Notes under the pieces: generated by a model
What the model was told of the DNA's origin: nothing
Seen by the model: the letters and a program-made list of their open reading frames with translations, nothing else
The model's database searches: none
Translations under genes and position numbers: made by a program
Assembly: GCA_018673175.1 (NCBI GenBank)
Contig: JABHDF010000024.1
Span: forward strand, 1 to 64,000
Source of the DNA: Rhodobiaceae bacterium
GTDB taxonomy: Bacteria > Pseudomonadota > Alphaproteobacteria > RS24
Direction: 5' to 3'
Length of the DNA stretch: 64,000 nucleotides
In this document: positions 18,528 to 27,872 of the stretch, piece by piece
Layout: each line of letters starts with the position of its first letter
Numbering within the stretch: position 1 is the stretch's first letter

Positions 18528-19160
18528 TTAATCAACCAGCGTGACCATTGTGTCTTGTGACTTGCGCACTTTTTTCATCGACAGCAACCAGTCGCCGGTA
18601 GGGTCGCGATAGCCGAGCGGTAGCAAAACTACCGAACGCAGACCGCGCGCTTTCAGGCCCAAAATCTCATCCACGGCCTCGGGGTCAAACCCTTCCATCG
18701 GCGTGCTGTCGACTTCTTGTTCGGCCGCTGCCACCATGGCAATGCCCAAAGCAATATAGGCTTGGCGCGCGGCGTGCGCGTAATTCATTTCGGCGTCGCG
18801 TGGCACATAGGCAGATTTCAGATTGTCGTAATAGGCGTTCATCATGTCAATTTCGCCGCGCTCTTGCGTCATCAGGTCCAAAACTTCGTCGATGCGCGCA
18901 TCGGTGTAATTATCCCAAGCTGCGAAAACCAAAAGATGAGAACCATCGTTGATTTGCGCTTGGTCGGAAGCGGCGGCACAGATTTTGCTGCGAACCGCAG
19001 GGTTGGTGACGACGATAAGCTCAAACGGCTGCGTGCCGCTAGAGGTGGGCGACAGGCGCACGGCCTCGACGATGGTGTCGACTTTGTCTTGCGGCACCGG
19101 CTTGGCGGGGTCCATTTTTTTGGTGGCATAGCGCCAGTTCAATTGTTCGATGAGGTTCAT
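18528..19160 (-). CDS. NfsB-like nitroreductase family protein
   Basis: Second FMN-dependent nitroreductase, 210 residues, of the NfsB/dihydropteridine reductase-like branch. It begins LIEQLNWRYATKKMDPAKPV (the RYATKK segment binds FMN phosphate), followed by RLSPTSSGTQPFELIVV, and ends with RGLRSVVLLPLGYRDPTGDW. It is divergent from an HxlR regulator gene with about 125 bases between the starts; HxlR-type regulators commonly control such divergent oxidoreductase genes, often in response to electrophiles or quinones. Confidence 0.92.
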   Translation of the reverse strand: MNLIEQLNWRYATKKMDPAKPVPQDKVDTIVEAVRLSPTSSGTQPFELIVVTNPAVRSKICAAASDQAQINDGSHLLVFAAWDNYTDARIDEVLDLMTQERGEIDMMNAYYDNLKSAYVPRDAEMNYAHAARQAYIALGIAMVAAAEQEVDSTPMEGFDPEAVDEILGLKARGLRSVVLLPLGYRDPTGDWLLSMKKVRKSQDTMVTLVD

Positions 19161-19192
19161 GATTTTTGCTTTCTATGGGTTAAAAAAGGAGA

Positions 19193-19238
19193 GTGGTATA
19201 AATTAGTTACTCGATGTATAATCGATACCGTACACCAC
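19193..19238. promoter_or_regulatory. Candidate HxlR operator overlapping a -10 element
   Basis: TCGAT (19211-19215) and ATCGA (19221-19225) form an inverted repeat with a 5-base spacer, and a consensus TATAAT (19217-19222) lies within it. A looser outer pair, GTGGTAT and GTACACCAC, flanks it. The site sits between the divergent nitroreductase and HxlR starts, fitting an autoregulated operator. No good -35 is seen. Confidence 0.4.
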
Positions 19239-19285
19239 GACAAGAGGGCACATATTTGTCCCTTGGTCACATTGAGGGAACCACC

Positions 19286-19663
19286 ATGGTAGAGACGGCC
19301 CAATGCCCAGACTGCAAACGCATCAACGAAGTTCTATCCCGCGTTGGCGACCGCTGGAGTGTTTTGGTTGTGATTTCACTGTCGCAATATGAGACCCTTC
19401 GTTTCAATGAATTGAAGCGCCATTTGGGCATTTCGCAGCGTATGCTGAGTTTGACCCTGCGCGAGTTAGAGCGCGATGGTTTGGTGCAGCGCAAGCATTA
19501 CCCGACCATTCCGCCGAAGGTAGAATATAGGCTAACCAAAATGGGTCAGTCGTTCCGCGAGCCGGTGAAGGCTTTAGGGCTTTGGGCGCTGGATAATTTG
19601 GGGACCATCGACAAAGCTCGCGAAAAATACGATGCAGCCGCGTCGGACGCGGTGTCTGCTTAG
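19286..19663 (+). CDS. HxlR-family winged-helix transcriptional regulator
   Basis: DNA-binding regulator of the MarR/HxlR type, 125 residues from the ATG at 19286, chosen for GAGGG just upstream; a start at 19214 lies in the operator region. The family pattern is complete: ETAQCPDCKRINEVLSRVGDRWSVLVV, RFNELKRHLGISQRMLSLTLRELERDGLV, the wing with PPKVEYRLTKMGQSF, and a C-terminal dimerisation helix. Two N-terminal Cys (CPDC) could act as redox or electrophile sensors, as in other family members. It probably regulates the divergent NfsB-like gene. Confidence 0.92.
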   Translation: MVETAQCPDCKRINEVLSRVGDRWSVLVVISLSQYETLRFNELKRHLGISQRMLSLTLRELERDGLVQRKHYPTIPPKVEYRLTKMGQSFREPVKALGLWALDNLGTIDKAREKYDAAASDAVSA

Positions 19664-19876
19664 CGGGCTTGATAGATAGTTCAGTATGCTTTCTCAGCCC
19701 AATAGTCTTGTGTCACCGCCGATGATTAATTGGGGTAGGTGTTTCGGGGTATTTGAAAAAGTTTTAGCTCTTGAGTTTGTTCTCTAACCGCCGACGACTA
19801 GCAGATAAGGCACCGCGCTCTTACTATCTTCAATCAGCTCCACACTCCAGTTTCAGGCGAAAGCCCCCCCACACAC

Positions 19877-19906
19877 TTGCCTTTTTTCCAGCTCCCTGCC
19901 TAGACT
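19877..19906 (+). promoter_or_regulatory. Candidate promoter for the copper amine oxidase gene
   Basis: TTGCCT (19877-19882), 18-base spacer, TAGACT (19901-19906), only 18 bases before the ATG, so the leader would be short. CCTAG and CTAGG (19899-19915) form an inverted repeat over the -10 that could be an operator. Called by eye. Confidence 0.4.
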
Positions 19907-19924
19907 AAGGCTAGGGAGATTATC

Positions 19925-21973
19925 ATGCGTGTTTTAACCAGATTTGCTTTGCCGATTACCGTTGCTTTCATTGCTGCTTTTGCTTGGGGGCTCGACCGGT
20001 CCATTCAGGAAAACCGAACCACCACCGCCGAGCCGCCTTTAACCGTGTCGCCGTGGGATGGGCTGAGTGCTGCGGAATATGAACGCGCCGCTGAAATTTT
20101 GCGAAAAAAACACGGCGAGAGCGTTTTGTTTACGCGCATCAGTTTGAAACAGCCCGATAAAGCCAGCGCCCTGACTTGGCGCGAAGGCGGGGTGGCGCAG
20201 CGCGCTGCCGAGGTTACGTTTCTGGCCAAAGGCAAGCCGCGCTTGGCGCAGGTTGATTTGACGGCCAACACGCTGACCTCCGATGCGCCCATGCGGGGCG
20301 GGCAGCCCATGCTCTCTAGCAGCGGCGAGCTGGAACCCTTGGTTATGAAAATGATGGAAGACCCAACGATATTGGCAGCGCTGGAAAAGCGCGGCGTCGA
20401 AGCGGGCAAGGGCATTTGCTTGCCGCGCACGATTGGTCGGTTTTTTAACGATAAAGTGGATGTGCGCAACCATCGTGTAGTGCGGCTGGATTGCTTTTAT
20501 ATGGCCGGCACGGGCGCCTTCGGGGTTTTGCCCAGCAGCAATATTTTTGCGCGCCCGATTGAGGGATTGGCCTTTTTGTATAATTTGACCGAAGAAAAAA
20601 TTGTCGAAGTCATCGATACGACGGATGGCAAAATCGCGCCGCCGCATGATCTGCCGTCGGGTGAATTTAGCCGCGATAAGCTAGACACGCGCGCCAGCCT
20701 GCGCCCGGTCACCAGCGCGCGCCCCAAGGGCGTGAATTACAAGCTGCGCGGCAGTCGTATTGATTGGCAAGGCTGGCAGTTTCGCCTGCGCTTCGATGCG
20801 CGCCAAGGCACGGTGCTGAACCGTGTCGGGCATAAAACCGACGAAGGCTTGCGCCCCGTGGCATACGAGATTGCCATGTCGGAAATGTTTGTACCTTATC
20901 ACGACAATGACCCGAACTGGTTTTATCGTGCCTATTTCGATATGGGCGAATATGGCTTTGGCAATATGTCGACGCAGTTGCAGCAGGCCGATTGCCCCTC
21001 GCACGCGCAATATTTGAACGTGACTTTGCACGAAGCAACGGGGGCGGCCGTGGAAGCGCAAAACCGCATTTGTATTTTTGAATATGACCCTGGTCATCCG
21101 TCCTGGCGCCATGACGAACCGCTGCTGGCGGGCATTCCGGGGCTAGAGCAACATCAGTCGCGCAAAGCCACCGAGCTGGTGGTGCGCATGGTGGCGACCA
21201 TTGGTAATTATGATTATTTCCAAGATTATGTTTTCGGCCAAGACGGACGCTTGCGTATTCGCCTCATCTCGACAGGGCTGGATGCCACCAAGGCGGTGTT
21301 GGCAGAGAGCCTAGACAGCCCGACTGCGGCCGAAGATACGAAAACCGGAACCCTCATCGCGCCGCATCGTTTGGGCGTCAACCATGACCATTTCTTCAGC
21401 TATCGCATTGATTTTGATATTGATGGCACGGCTAATGATTTCTCTCGTTTGCGTTTAATGGCACCAAAGCAAAACAGCGCCGCGCCAAGGCAGGGGCTTT
21501 GGAGCCTGAGCCCACAAAAAGTGCGAGACGAGAAAATGGCGCAAACCGACATGAATGCCGAGCGGCCTGCGGTATTGCTGTTCTCCAGCCCCGAGCGCAA
21601 AAACGCTATGGGCTATCCAACGGGGTATCAGCTGATGATGCCGAATATCAAACCGCTGGTGTCGCCGTTGGATGAAACTTTCAAGCGCGCGTATTGGGTA
21701 CAGAAAAACCTTTGGGTGACGCGTTATAAGCGCGACGAGATTTTTGCCTCTGGCTTGCAGGTCAATCAATCGGTGCCATGGCTGGGCCTGCCCGAGTTTA
21801 TTGCGGATAATGAACCCCTAGAGGGGCAAGACATTGTGGCTTGGGCAGCCATGGGCTTTCACCATGTGCCGATGGCCGAAGACTGGCCGGTAATGCCGTC
21901 GAAAGTTGATGAGATTGTCTTGAAGCCAAGGAACTTCTTTGATCGAAATCCAGCGATTGATTTGCGAGATTGA
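19925..21973 (+). CDS. Copper/topaquinone amine oxidase (primary-amine oxidase)
   Basis: Oxidises primary amines to aldehyde, ammonia and H2O2; probably periplasmic. The protein has 682 residues, normal for the family. An N-terminal hydrophobic segment (residues 5-24) serves as signal peptide or anchor. Key residues are all present: the topaquinone precursor Y429 in IGNYDYF, copper ligands H487 and H489 in NHDHFFSY and H646 or H647 in MGFHHVPMAEDWP, and the catalytic base D339 in YFDMGEYGFG. AGGGAG lies before the ATG. It stands alone between the HxlR gene and tRNA-Ser. Such an enzyme lets the cell take nitrogen from amines. Confidence 0.92.
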   Translation: MRVLTRFALPITVAFIAAFAWGLDRSIQENRTTTAEPPLTVSPWDGLSAAEYERAAEILRKKHGESVLFTRISLKQPDKASALTWREGGVAQRAAEVTFLAKGKPRLAQVDLTANTLTSDAPMRGGQPMLSSSGELEPLVMKMMEDPTILAALEKRGVEAGKGICLPRTIGRFFNDKVDVRNHRVVRLDCFYMAGTGAFGVLPSSNIFARPIEGLAFLYNLTEEKIVEVIDTTDGKIAPPHDLPSGEFSRDKLDTRASLRPVTSARPKGVNYKLRGSRIDWQGWQFRLRFDARQGTVLNRVGHKTDEGLRPVAYEIAMSEMFVPYHDNDPNWFYRAYFDMGEYGFGNMSTQLQQADCPSHAQYLNVTLHEATGAAVEAQNRICIFEYDPGHPSWRHDEPLLAGIPGLEQHQSRKATELVVRMVATIGNYDYFQDYVFGQDGRLRIRLISTGLDATKAVLAESLDSPTAAEDTKTGTLIAPHRLGVNHDHFFSYRIDFDIDGTANDFSRLRLMAPKQNSAAPRQGLWSLSPQKVRDEKMAQTDMNAERPAVLLFSSPERKNAMGYPTGYQLMMPNIKPLVSPLDETFKRAYWVQKNLWVTRYKRDEIFASGLQVNQSVPWLGLPEFIADNEPLEGQDIVAWAAMGFHHVPMAEDWPVMPSKVDEIVLKPRNFFDRNPAIDLRD

Positions 21974-21994
21974 GGATAGGCGAAGCTAGGGCAA

Positions 21995-22084
21995 TGGCGG
22001 AGAGGGAGGGATTCGAACCCCCGGAACGCGCAAACGCTCAACGGTTTTCAAGACCGCCGCTTTCAACCACTCAGCCACCTCTCC
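21995..22084 (-). tRNA. tRNA-Ser (anticodon UGA)
   Basis: On the minus strand the acceptor arm GGAGAGG pairs with CCTCTCC, followed by G and an encoded CCA. The D-arm GCTGAGTGG, the anticodon loop CTTGAAA with anticodon TGA, a long class II variable arm, and the T-loop GGTTCGAATCC are all seen. The long variable arm and anticodon identify serine. Confidence 0.95.
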
Positions 22085-22310
22085 TGAAGTCTGCCTTGGT
22101 CAGCGATTTTGATTTAACTTCTTTGCCGCGAAGTTTCAAGAGCGCTTTTGCACGTTTGGCCTTTGCGGCAGGGCAAATGCTCTCACCGCCCTTCAAGCCA
22201 TGGCGTCGGGCGGGGTGGCGTCACCCTTCCAAGAAGGCTGCTTCTTAAAAAACTCCGAATCTCATATAGTTGCCACCAATGCTAATTGTGCCTGATGCGG
22301 GAAGAACAAA

Positions 22311-23237
22311 ATGTGGAAAAATCCGAAACCATCGTCCGTTCCCGCCAGAGGCCAGTTGTCTTTGGTACTCGTTTTTGGCGCTTGCCTGGCACTGGCCAGT
22401 TGCGGCGTGCCATCGCACAATTCTGGCGAAGGTCAGGGGCGACGTGTCGCCGCTGGCGGCATTTATAAAATTGGCACGCCCTATCAAATCCAAGGCGATT
22501 GGTATTATCCGCAAGAAGATGCCACTTACGATAACATCGGCACCGCCAGTTGGTATGGCCCCAAGTTTCATGGTCGGCGCACCGCCAATGGCGAGATTTT
22601 CGATATGGACTTGCTTACCGCCGCCCATCCGACGCTGCCCATGCCGGTTCGGGTGAAAGTGACGAATTTAGAGAATAATAAGTCCGTCATCGTGCGGCTG
22701 AACGATCGCGGACCTTTCGCTAAAGATCGCGAGATTGACATGTCGCGACATGCGGCCGAGATGTTGGGCTTTCGCGAGCAGGGAACCACTCAAGTGCGCG
22801 TGCAATATTTAGGGCGCGCACCGCTTTATGATGTGGCCGGACGGGTTATTCGCAAACAAGAGCCCGACCGCTTTATTGTCGATAAACCCAAAACTCCGCG
22901 TGCCGACCGGCGTGTGGGCGCAGCTCCGGTCGAGCGCGTGGCTGTTCGGGATGTGGATGGCAACCGAATTGTCGAGCCGAAAAAAGACCTGCTGAAGGCT
23001 TTGGCCTCGAAACGGTATGCGGTGCAGGCGGGGGTGTTTTCTAGCCGTGCCAATGCCCAGGCCTTGAAGGCCAAGCTGAACAATATCGAGACCTCGCGCA
23101 TTGTGGAAGTTGAAGTGGGCGGGACGACTTATTACCGAGTGAAAATGGGCGGTGCGAATTTGCGCTCCGAAGCCCGCGCAATGCTAGACCGTTTGGTGGC
23201 CTCAGGTCACAAAGACGCCGTGATTATTGAACAATAG
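22311..23237 (+). CDS. rlpA: RlpA-family septal ring lytic transglycosylase, lipoprotein with SPOR domain
   Basis: Cell-envelope protein that in relatives cleaves denuded peptidoglycan at the division septum. The protein has 308 residues. A lipoprotein signal ends in the lipobox LASC at about residue 32. The double-psi beta-barrel runs from about 80 to 175, with the signatures GTASWYGPKFHGRRTANGE, VTNLENNKSVIVRLNDRGPF and IDMSRHAAEMLGF including the catalytic Asp. A C-terminal SPOR domain (YAVQAGVFSSRANAQALKAKL) binds septal glycan. Followed after 10 bases by a D,D-carboxypeptidase gene; the rlpA-dacA-tmk-holB-metG order is frequent in alphaproteobacteria. Confidence 0.93.
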   Translation: MWKNPKPSSVPARGQLSLVLVFGACLALASCGVPSHNSGEGQGRRVAAGGIYKIGTPYQIQGDWYYPQEDATYDNIGTASWYGPKFHGRRTANGEIFDMDLLTAAHPTLPMPVRVKVTNLENNKSVIVRLNDRGPFAKDREIDMSRHAAEMLGFREQGTTQVRVQYLGRAPLYDVAGRVIRKQEPDRFIVDKPKTPRADRRVGAAPVERVAVRDVDGNRIVEPKKDLLKALASKRYAVQAGVFSSRANAQALKAKLNNIETSRIVEVEVGGTTYYRVKMGGANLRSEARAMLDRLVASGHKDAVIIEQ

Positions 23238-23247
23238 GAGCCTTTAG

Positions 23248-24426
23248 ATGCCGCATCTGCAAAAGCTAATGATAAGCCTGACGCAAACCATCCGCCGCTT
23301 TGGATGGGTTGTGGCCAGTCTGTGTGTCGCCAGCCTTGGCTCCGCTTTGGCGCTGGAAACCAAGGCAGATTATGCCTTGATGATGGACGCGCAAACCGGC
23401 GTGGTGTTGTTTGAGAAAAACGCGGATGCGCGCATGAGCCCGGCCAGCATGAGCAAATTAATGACGGTCTTAATGACCTTCGAGGCGCTCGAGTCCGGGG
23501 CGGTGTCGCCAGATGATAAGTTTTTTGTCAGCGATGATGCTTGGAAGCGCGGCGGGGCTGGTTCGGGTGGCTCGACAATGTTCTTGAACGCGCGCTCGCG
23601 GGTGGAGGTTCGCAATCTCTTGCGCGGCGTCATCATTCAATCGGGCAATGATGCTTGTATTGCTCTGGCTGAAGGGCTGGCTGGCAGCGAGCCGGCTTTC
23701 GCGCAAATTATGACGGAGCGGGCGCACGAGCTTGGCATGGTGAAGTCTAATTTCACCAATGCCACGGGGCTGCCGCACCCTGAGCATAAAACCACGCCGC
23801 GCGATTTGGCGCTTCTGGCGCGTACGCTGATTAACGACCACAGCAAATATTACCCGCTGTTTAGCGAGCGCGATTTTACCTGGAATAAAATCCGCCAGAC
23901 CAATCGCAACCCACTGCTTTACGCCAATATTGGTGCCGATGGCCTGAAGACAGGCCATACCTCGGAGAGCGGTTACGGACTGGTGGCTTCGGCCGAACAA
24001 AATGGGCGGCGCCTTATTTTGGTAATCAATGGGCTGGACAGCAAACGCGCGCGCGCGCGTGAGGCCCGCAAGTTGATGACCTATGGGTTTCGTAATTTCC
24101 AACGCGATTTGCTGGTCGAAGCCGGACAGGAAGTGGCTGAGTTTCCAGTATGGCACGGCGACCAAGATACGGTGAAAGTAACCACGGATCGGCGCTTTGA
24201 TATTGTGACCCCGCGCAGCGGACGCCGCAAAATGGTGGCGACGGTAACCTATGAAAAGCCTGTATTGGCACCCATTTCTAAGGGCGATCGTTTGGGTGTT
24301 TTGAAAGTGACCTTGCCGGACTTGAGTTCGCAAGAGATTGATTTGGTAGCGGCGGAAGATGTCGGCAAGGGCAATGCCATTGGCCGAGCTATTTCCAGCC
24401 TCGTTTATTTGATTGTAGGGGATTGA
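23248..24426 (+). CDS. D-alanyl-D-alanine carboxypeptidase (DacA/DacC, penicillin-binding protein 5/6 type)
   Basis: Periplasmic enzyme that trims the terminal D-Ala from peptidoglycan stem peptides. The protein has 392 residues with a signal peptide ending near ALA-LET at about residue 35. The serine peptidase S11 motifs are intact: SMSK (nucleophile Ser) in SPASMSKLM, SGN in QSGNDACIALAEG, and KTG in GLKTGHTSESGYG. The C-terminal PBP5 beta domain follows from about 285. AGGAG lies before the ATG. The end is one base away from the tmk start. Confidence 0.94.
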   Translation: MPHLQKLMISLTQTIRRFGWVVASLCVASLGSALALETKADYALMMDAQTGVVLFEKNADARMSPASMSKLMTVLMTFEALESGAVSPDDKFFVSDDAWKRGGAGSGGSTMFLNARSRVEVRNLLRGVIIQSGNDACIALAEGLAGSEPAFAQIMTERAHELGMVKSNFTNATGLPHPEHKTTPRDLALLARTLINDHSKYYPLFSERDFTWNKIRQTNRNPLLYANIGADGLKTGHTSESGYGLVASAEQNGRRLILVINGLDSKRARAREARKLMTYGFRNFQRDLLVEAGQEVAEFPVWHGDQDTVKVTTDRRFDIVTPRSGRRKMVATVTYEKPVLAPISKGDRLGVLKVTLPDLSSQEIDLVAAEDVGKGNAIGRAISSLVYLIVGD

Positions 24427-24427
24427 T

Positions 24428-25051
24428 ATGCGCGGAAAATTTATAAGTTTTGAAGGCGGCGAAGGCGGTGGCAAATCCACTCAAGCGGTTCGTTTGGCCG
24501 GGTTTTTGCGCAGCAAAGGCCTTGATGTCGTTGAAACACGCGAGCCAGGAGGCACGCAGCAAGGCGAAGAATTGCGCGATCTCTTGGTGCAAGGCGATCC
24601 CGATCGCTGGTCGCCTTTCTCGGAATTACTGATGATGACCGCGGCGCGCGTGGAGCATGTGAACCGCCTGATTGAACCCGCTTTGGCGGCAGGCAAATGG
24701 GTGATTTGCGATCGCTTTTTGGATAGCACATTGGCCTATCAGGGCATCGCCGGCGGGCTGGGGCTTGATATGGTGCAACCCTTGCAAGATACAGCCGTGG
24801 GAAGCACCTTGCCGGATATAACGTTTCTGCTAGATGTTCGCGAAGAAGCAGGGCTGCAACGCGCTGAAAAACGCGGCGGCGCGGCTCGCTTTGAAAAGAA
24901 ACAAGCAGAGTTTCATAGCAAAGTGCGCGATGGATTTTTGGCACTGGCTGCCGAGAGCCCAAGTCGCATCATCGTGGTCGATGCGGAAGATACATTCGAT
25001 GCCGTCTGGCAACAAATTGAAGGCGAGATGAAGCAGCGCTTTAAACTTTAG
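24428..25051 (+). CDS. tmk: Thymidylate kinase
   Basis: Phosphorylates dTMP to dTDP with ATP. The protein has 207 residues. The P-loop is FEGGEGGGKSTQ at residues 8-19, the dTMP-binding TREPGGTQQGEELR follows, the DR motif is in VICDRFLDSTLAYQG, and a LID-type segment lies at about 145-160. The gene is one base after the carboxypeptidase stop and 23 bases before holB. Confidence 0.95.
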   Translation: MRGKFISFEGGEGGGKSTQAVRLAGFLRSKGLDVVETREPGGTQQGEELRDLLVQGDPDRWSPFSELLMMTAARVEHVNRLIEPALAAGKWVICDRFLDSTLAYQGIAGGLGLDMVQPLQDTAVGSTLPDITFLLDVREEAGLQRAEKRGGAARFEKKQAEFHSKVRDGFLALAAESPSRIIVVDAEDTFDAVWQQIEGEMKQRFKL

Positions 25052-25074
25052 TCTGTTTCCGCTTAGATAGGAGC

Positions 25075-26181
25075 ATGAGCCAAGCTGACATTACCGAACC
25101 GCTGCCCGATGTGGATGGAGACCATCCACCGCGCTTTACCCGCGCGCTTATCGGCCATGAGCGGGCGCAAAGAGATTTTCTCAATGCCTTACAAGGCACT
25201 CGGCTCCCCCATGCTTGGCTGCTGTCGGGGCCAGAGGGCATTGGCAAAGCGAGCTTTGCTTATATGGTGGCGAGGGCGGTTTTATCTGCGCCCACCCCGC
25301 AGGCCATTCAGCAGCTATCTCCGGTGAGCGATACGCCCGAGACACAGCTGATTGAAAACAGCGTGCATCCCGACCTGTATATATTGAACCGACGCTATAA
25401 CGCCAAGACCGAGAAGTTCCGTGGCGATATTAGCGTTGAGGATACGCGCGACATGAAAAAGGCTTTTGGCCTAAGTGCTTCGCGCGGCGGCTGGCGCATT
25501 GCCATTATCGACAGTATCGACGAAATGAATAAGAGCAGCGTCAATGCGCTGCTGAAGTTGATTGAGGAGCCGCCAGAGAAGTGTTTGTTCCTCATCGTCT
25601 GCCATAACCCTGGGCGCGTTTTGGACACCATTCGCTCGCGCTGTCGGCAATTGTCGTTTGGCGCGCTCGACGAAGGCCTGTTGCAGCAAATTATTTCGGG
25701 TCGCTTAGAGGCCGTAGATGAGAATGAAGCGGCGGCGGCAGCCTTTCTGGCCGAGGGAAGCGCCGGACGCGCGCTGATGCTGGCCGAAATGGGCGGCTTT
25801 GACCTATACCGCGATATGGTGGGCGTGTTGGAAGGCCTGCCGCAGCTTGATGGGGAAGTCTTACATGGCTTGGCGGGTCGGTTTGGCGCGCGCAGTGAGC
25901 CGCAGAGTTTTCGGCTGTTTTGTTACTTATTTAGTGGCTGGTTGCATCGCGTGGTGCGGGTGGCGTCTACCGGGCAGGGGTTCCAACCTGTATTTCAAGG
26001 CGAGGCGGAGCTTGTGGAGCGCTTGGTGAAGGGTGATTTACCGCTTGAACCGATGCTTTCGCTATGGGAAAAAGTGCAACATCAGGTGCGCCAAGTTGAG
26101 GGGCTGAACCTGGATAAGAAACAAGCCATCCTAGAATGGTTTGGCCATCTGGCGGATATCATCCGTGCGAAATCAGCTTAA
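25075..26181 (+). CDS. holB: DNA polymerase III subunit delta'
   Basis: Clamp-loader subunit of the replicative polymerase. The protein has 368 residues. The AAA+ core shows the Walker A-like SGPEGIGKASFA, LIGHERAQRDFL before it, VEDTRDMKKAFGLSASRGGWRIAIIDSIDEMNKSSVNALLKLIEEPP with Walker B and the sensor SRCRQLSF. It follows tmk and precedes metG, the conserved alphaproteobacterial order. Confidence 0.93.
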   Translation: MSQADITEPLPDVDGDHPPRFTRALIGHERAQRDFLNALQGTRLPHAWLLSGPEGIGKASFAYMVARAVLSAPTPQAIQQLSPVSDTPETQLIENSVHPDLYILNRRYNAKTEKFRGDISVEDTRDMKKAFGLSASRGGWRIAIIDSIDEMNKSSVNALLKLIEEPPEKCLFLIVCHNPGRVLDTIRSRCRQLSFGALDEGLLQQIISGRLEAVDENEAAAAAFLAEGSAGRALMLAEMGGFDLYRDMVGVLEGLPQLDGEVLHGLAGRFGARSEPQSFRLFCYLFSGWLHRVVRVASTGQGFQPVFQGEAELVERLVKGDLPLEPMLSLWEKVQHQVRQVEGLNLDKKQAILEWFGHLADIIRAKSA

Positions 26182-26204
26182 AGAAACCGCGTTAGGAAGT
26201 TAAA

Positions 26205-27758
26205 GTGTCAGATAAGAATTTTTTCATAACTACAGCAATTTCTTACCCAAATGGCGCTCCCCATATTGGCCATGCCTATGAAATTATGGCAACGGATGCG
26301 ATTGCGCGCTATCATCGGTTGAGCGGCGAGACGGTGTATTTTTCGACGGGAACCGATGACCATGGGCAAAAAATGGTCCAAACCGCGCGCGCCCAAGATA
26401 AAACCGCGCAGCAATTGGCCGATGAGCTAACCCCCGCCTTTCGCGAGATGGCGGAGGCGTTGAATTGCAGCCATGATGATTTTATTCGCACCTGTGAGCC
26501 GCGCCATCATGCGTCGGTGCAAGAGATATGGCGGCGCATTGCGGCCAGTGGCGACATTTATAAAGATAGTTATGCCGGCTGGTATTCGGTGCGCGATGAA
26601 GCGTTTTATACCGAAAGCGAAGTAACCAAAGGCTCGGATGGCGAAAAGCTGAGCCCGCAAGGCACGCCTGTCGAGTGGCTGGAGGAGGATAGCTATTTCT
26701 TTAAGCTGTCGGCCTATGAAGATAAATTATTGGCGCATTTTGAAGCCAATCCGCAGTTTTTGCAGCCAGAAAGCCGTCGCAATGAAGTGATTTCCTTTCT
26801 CAAGGGCGGGTTACGCGACCTTTCGATTTCGCGCACCGCCTTCGATTGGGGCGTGCCGGTGCCGGATGACCCAAGCCATGTGATTTACGTTTGGATGGAT
26901 GCTCTGACCAATTACCTTTCTGTCTTGGGCTTTCCAGAGCAGGGCGGGCGCTATGAGCAATTTTGGCCGGCGAGTTTGCATGTAATTGGCAAAGACATCA
27001 CGCGGTTTCATACGGTCTATTGGCCAGCCTTTTTGATGGCGGCCGATTTGCCGCTACCTACCCAAGTTTTCGCGCATGGATTTTTAACCGTGAAGGGCGA
27101 AAAAATGTCGAAATCGCTCGGCAATGTTCTCGATCCCTTTGGCTTGGCTGAACATTATGGCGTCGATGCTTTGCGCTATTTCTTCTTGCGCGAAGTTCCC
27201 TTTGGCCGCGACGGTAGCTTTAGCGATGAGGCGATTGTCAATCGGGTGAACGCAGACTTGGCCAATGATATCGGCAATTTAGCGCAGCGCAGTCTGTCGA
27301 TGATTGGCAAAAATTGCGCGGCCAAATTGCCTGTCCCGCAAGACTTCAGCGCAGAGGATACGGCCATATTGACCCTTTTGGATGGCCTGAAATCGCGCAC
27401 CGATGCGGCCATGCAGGGGCATGAAATTCATACCTACCTGGCTTGTGTTATGGAGGCGGTATCCGAGGCCAATCGGTATTTTGCGGGGCAAGAACCCTGG
27501 GCTTTGAAAGCCGAAAACCCAGAGCGTATGGGCACAGTGCTTTACGTCACGGCGGAAGTGGTTCGCCAGGCCGCGATTTTACTGCAGCCTGTTATCCCGC
27601 AAGGGGCGGCCAAACTATTGGATTATTTGGCGGTAGCCCCCGATGCGCGCAGCTTTGCGCACCTTGGCGCGGCGCATCGTTTGGCGGCTGGTATTGATTT
27701 GCCGGCCCCGCAAGGCGTGTTCCCGCGTCTGACCATTATGGAAGACGCTTCCGAATAA
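26205..27758 (+). CDS. metG: Methionyl-tRNA synthetase
   Basis: Class I synthetase charging tRNA-Met. The protein has 517 residues, the short form lacking a C-terminal tRNA-binding domain. The start is GTG at 26205 with AGGAAG upstream. HIGH motif: [26 protein letters not shown] motif: [15 protein letters not shown]. The tRNA anticodon domain follows from about residue 350. In many relatives tatD and a metallo-hydrolase gene follow metG directly; here ntrY follows after 114 bases, and tatD lies 11 kb away on the other strand. Confidence 0.96.
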   Translation: MSDKNFFITTAISYPNGAPHIGHAYEIMATDAIARYHRLSGETVYFSTGTDDHGQKMVQTARAQDKTAQQLADELTPAFREMAEALNCSHDDFIRTCEPRHHASVQEIWRRIAASGDIYKDSYAGWYSVRDEAFYTESEVTKGSDGEKLSPQGTPVEWLEEDSYFFKLSAYEDKLLAHFEANPQFLQPESRRNEVISFLKGGLRDLSISRTAFDWGVPVPDDPSHVIYVWMDALTNYLSVLGFPEQGGRYEQFWPASLHVIGKDITRFHTVYWPAFLMAADLPLPTQVFAHGFLTVKGEKMSKSLGNVLDPFGLAEHYGVDALRYFFLREVPFGRDGSFSDEAIVNRVNADLANDIGNLAQRSLSMIGKNCAAKLPVPQDFSAEDTAILTLLDGLKSRTDAAMQGHEIHTYLACVMEAVSEANRYFAGQEPWALKAENPERMGTVLYVTAEVVRQAAILLQPVIPQGAAKLLDYLAVAPDARSFAHLGAAHRLAAGIDLPAPQGVFPRLTIMEDASE

Positions 27759-27872
27759 CTGTGGCTTTTAAGCAACAATTGATTGTCTGTCTTGGCGATA
27801 TTTGTTTATTCTCTTGTACTGAGCACGGTTGATTTACCATTCTAGCCGTGTGGGAGTTTTTGGGAGTAAGGT

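Noticed and set aside
21995..22310. tRNA-Ser as an integration site
   Set aside because: tRNA genes often host islands, but no integrase, direct repeat of the tRNA end or foreign gene was seen on either side.
24046..24059. Run of seven CG dinucleotides in the D,D-carboxypeptidase gene
   Set aside because: It encodes an in-frame KRARARE stretch and is explained by Arg and Ala codons in a G+C-rich gene. No sign of slippage or control.
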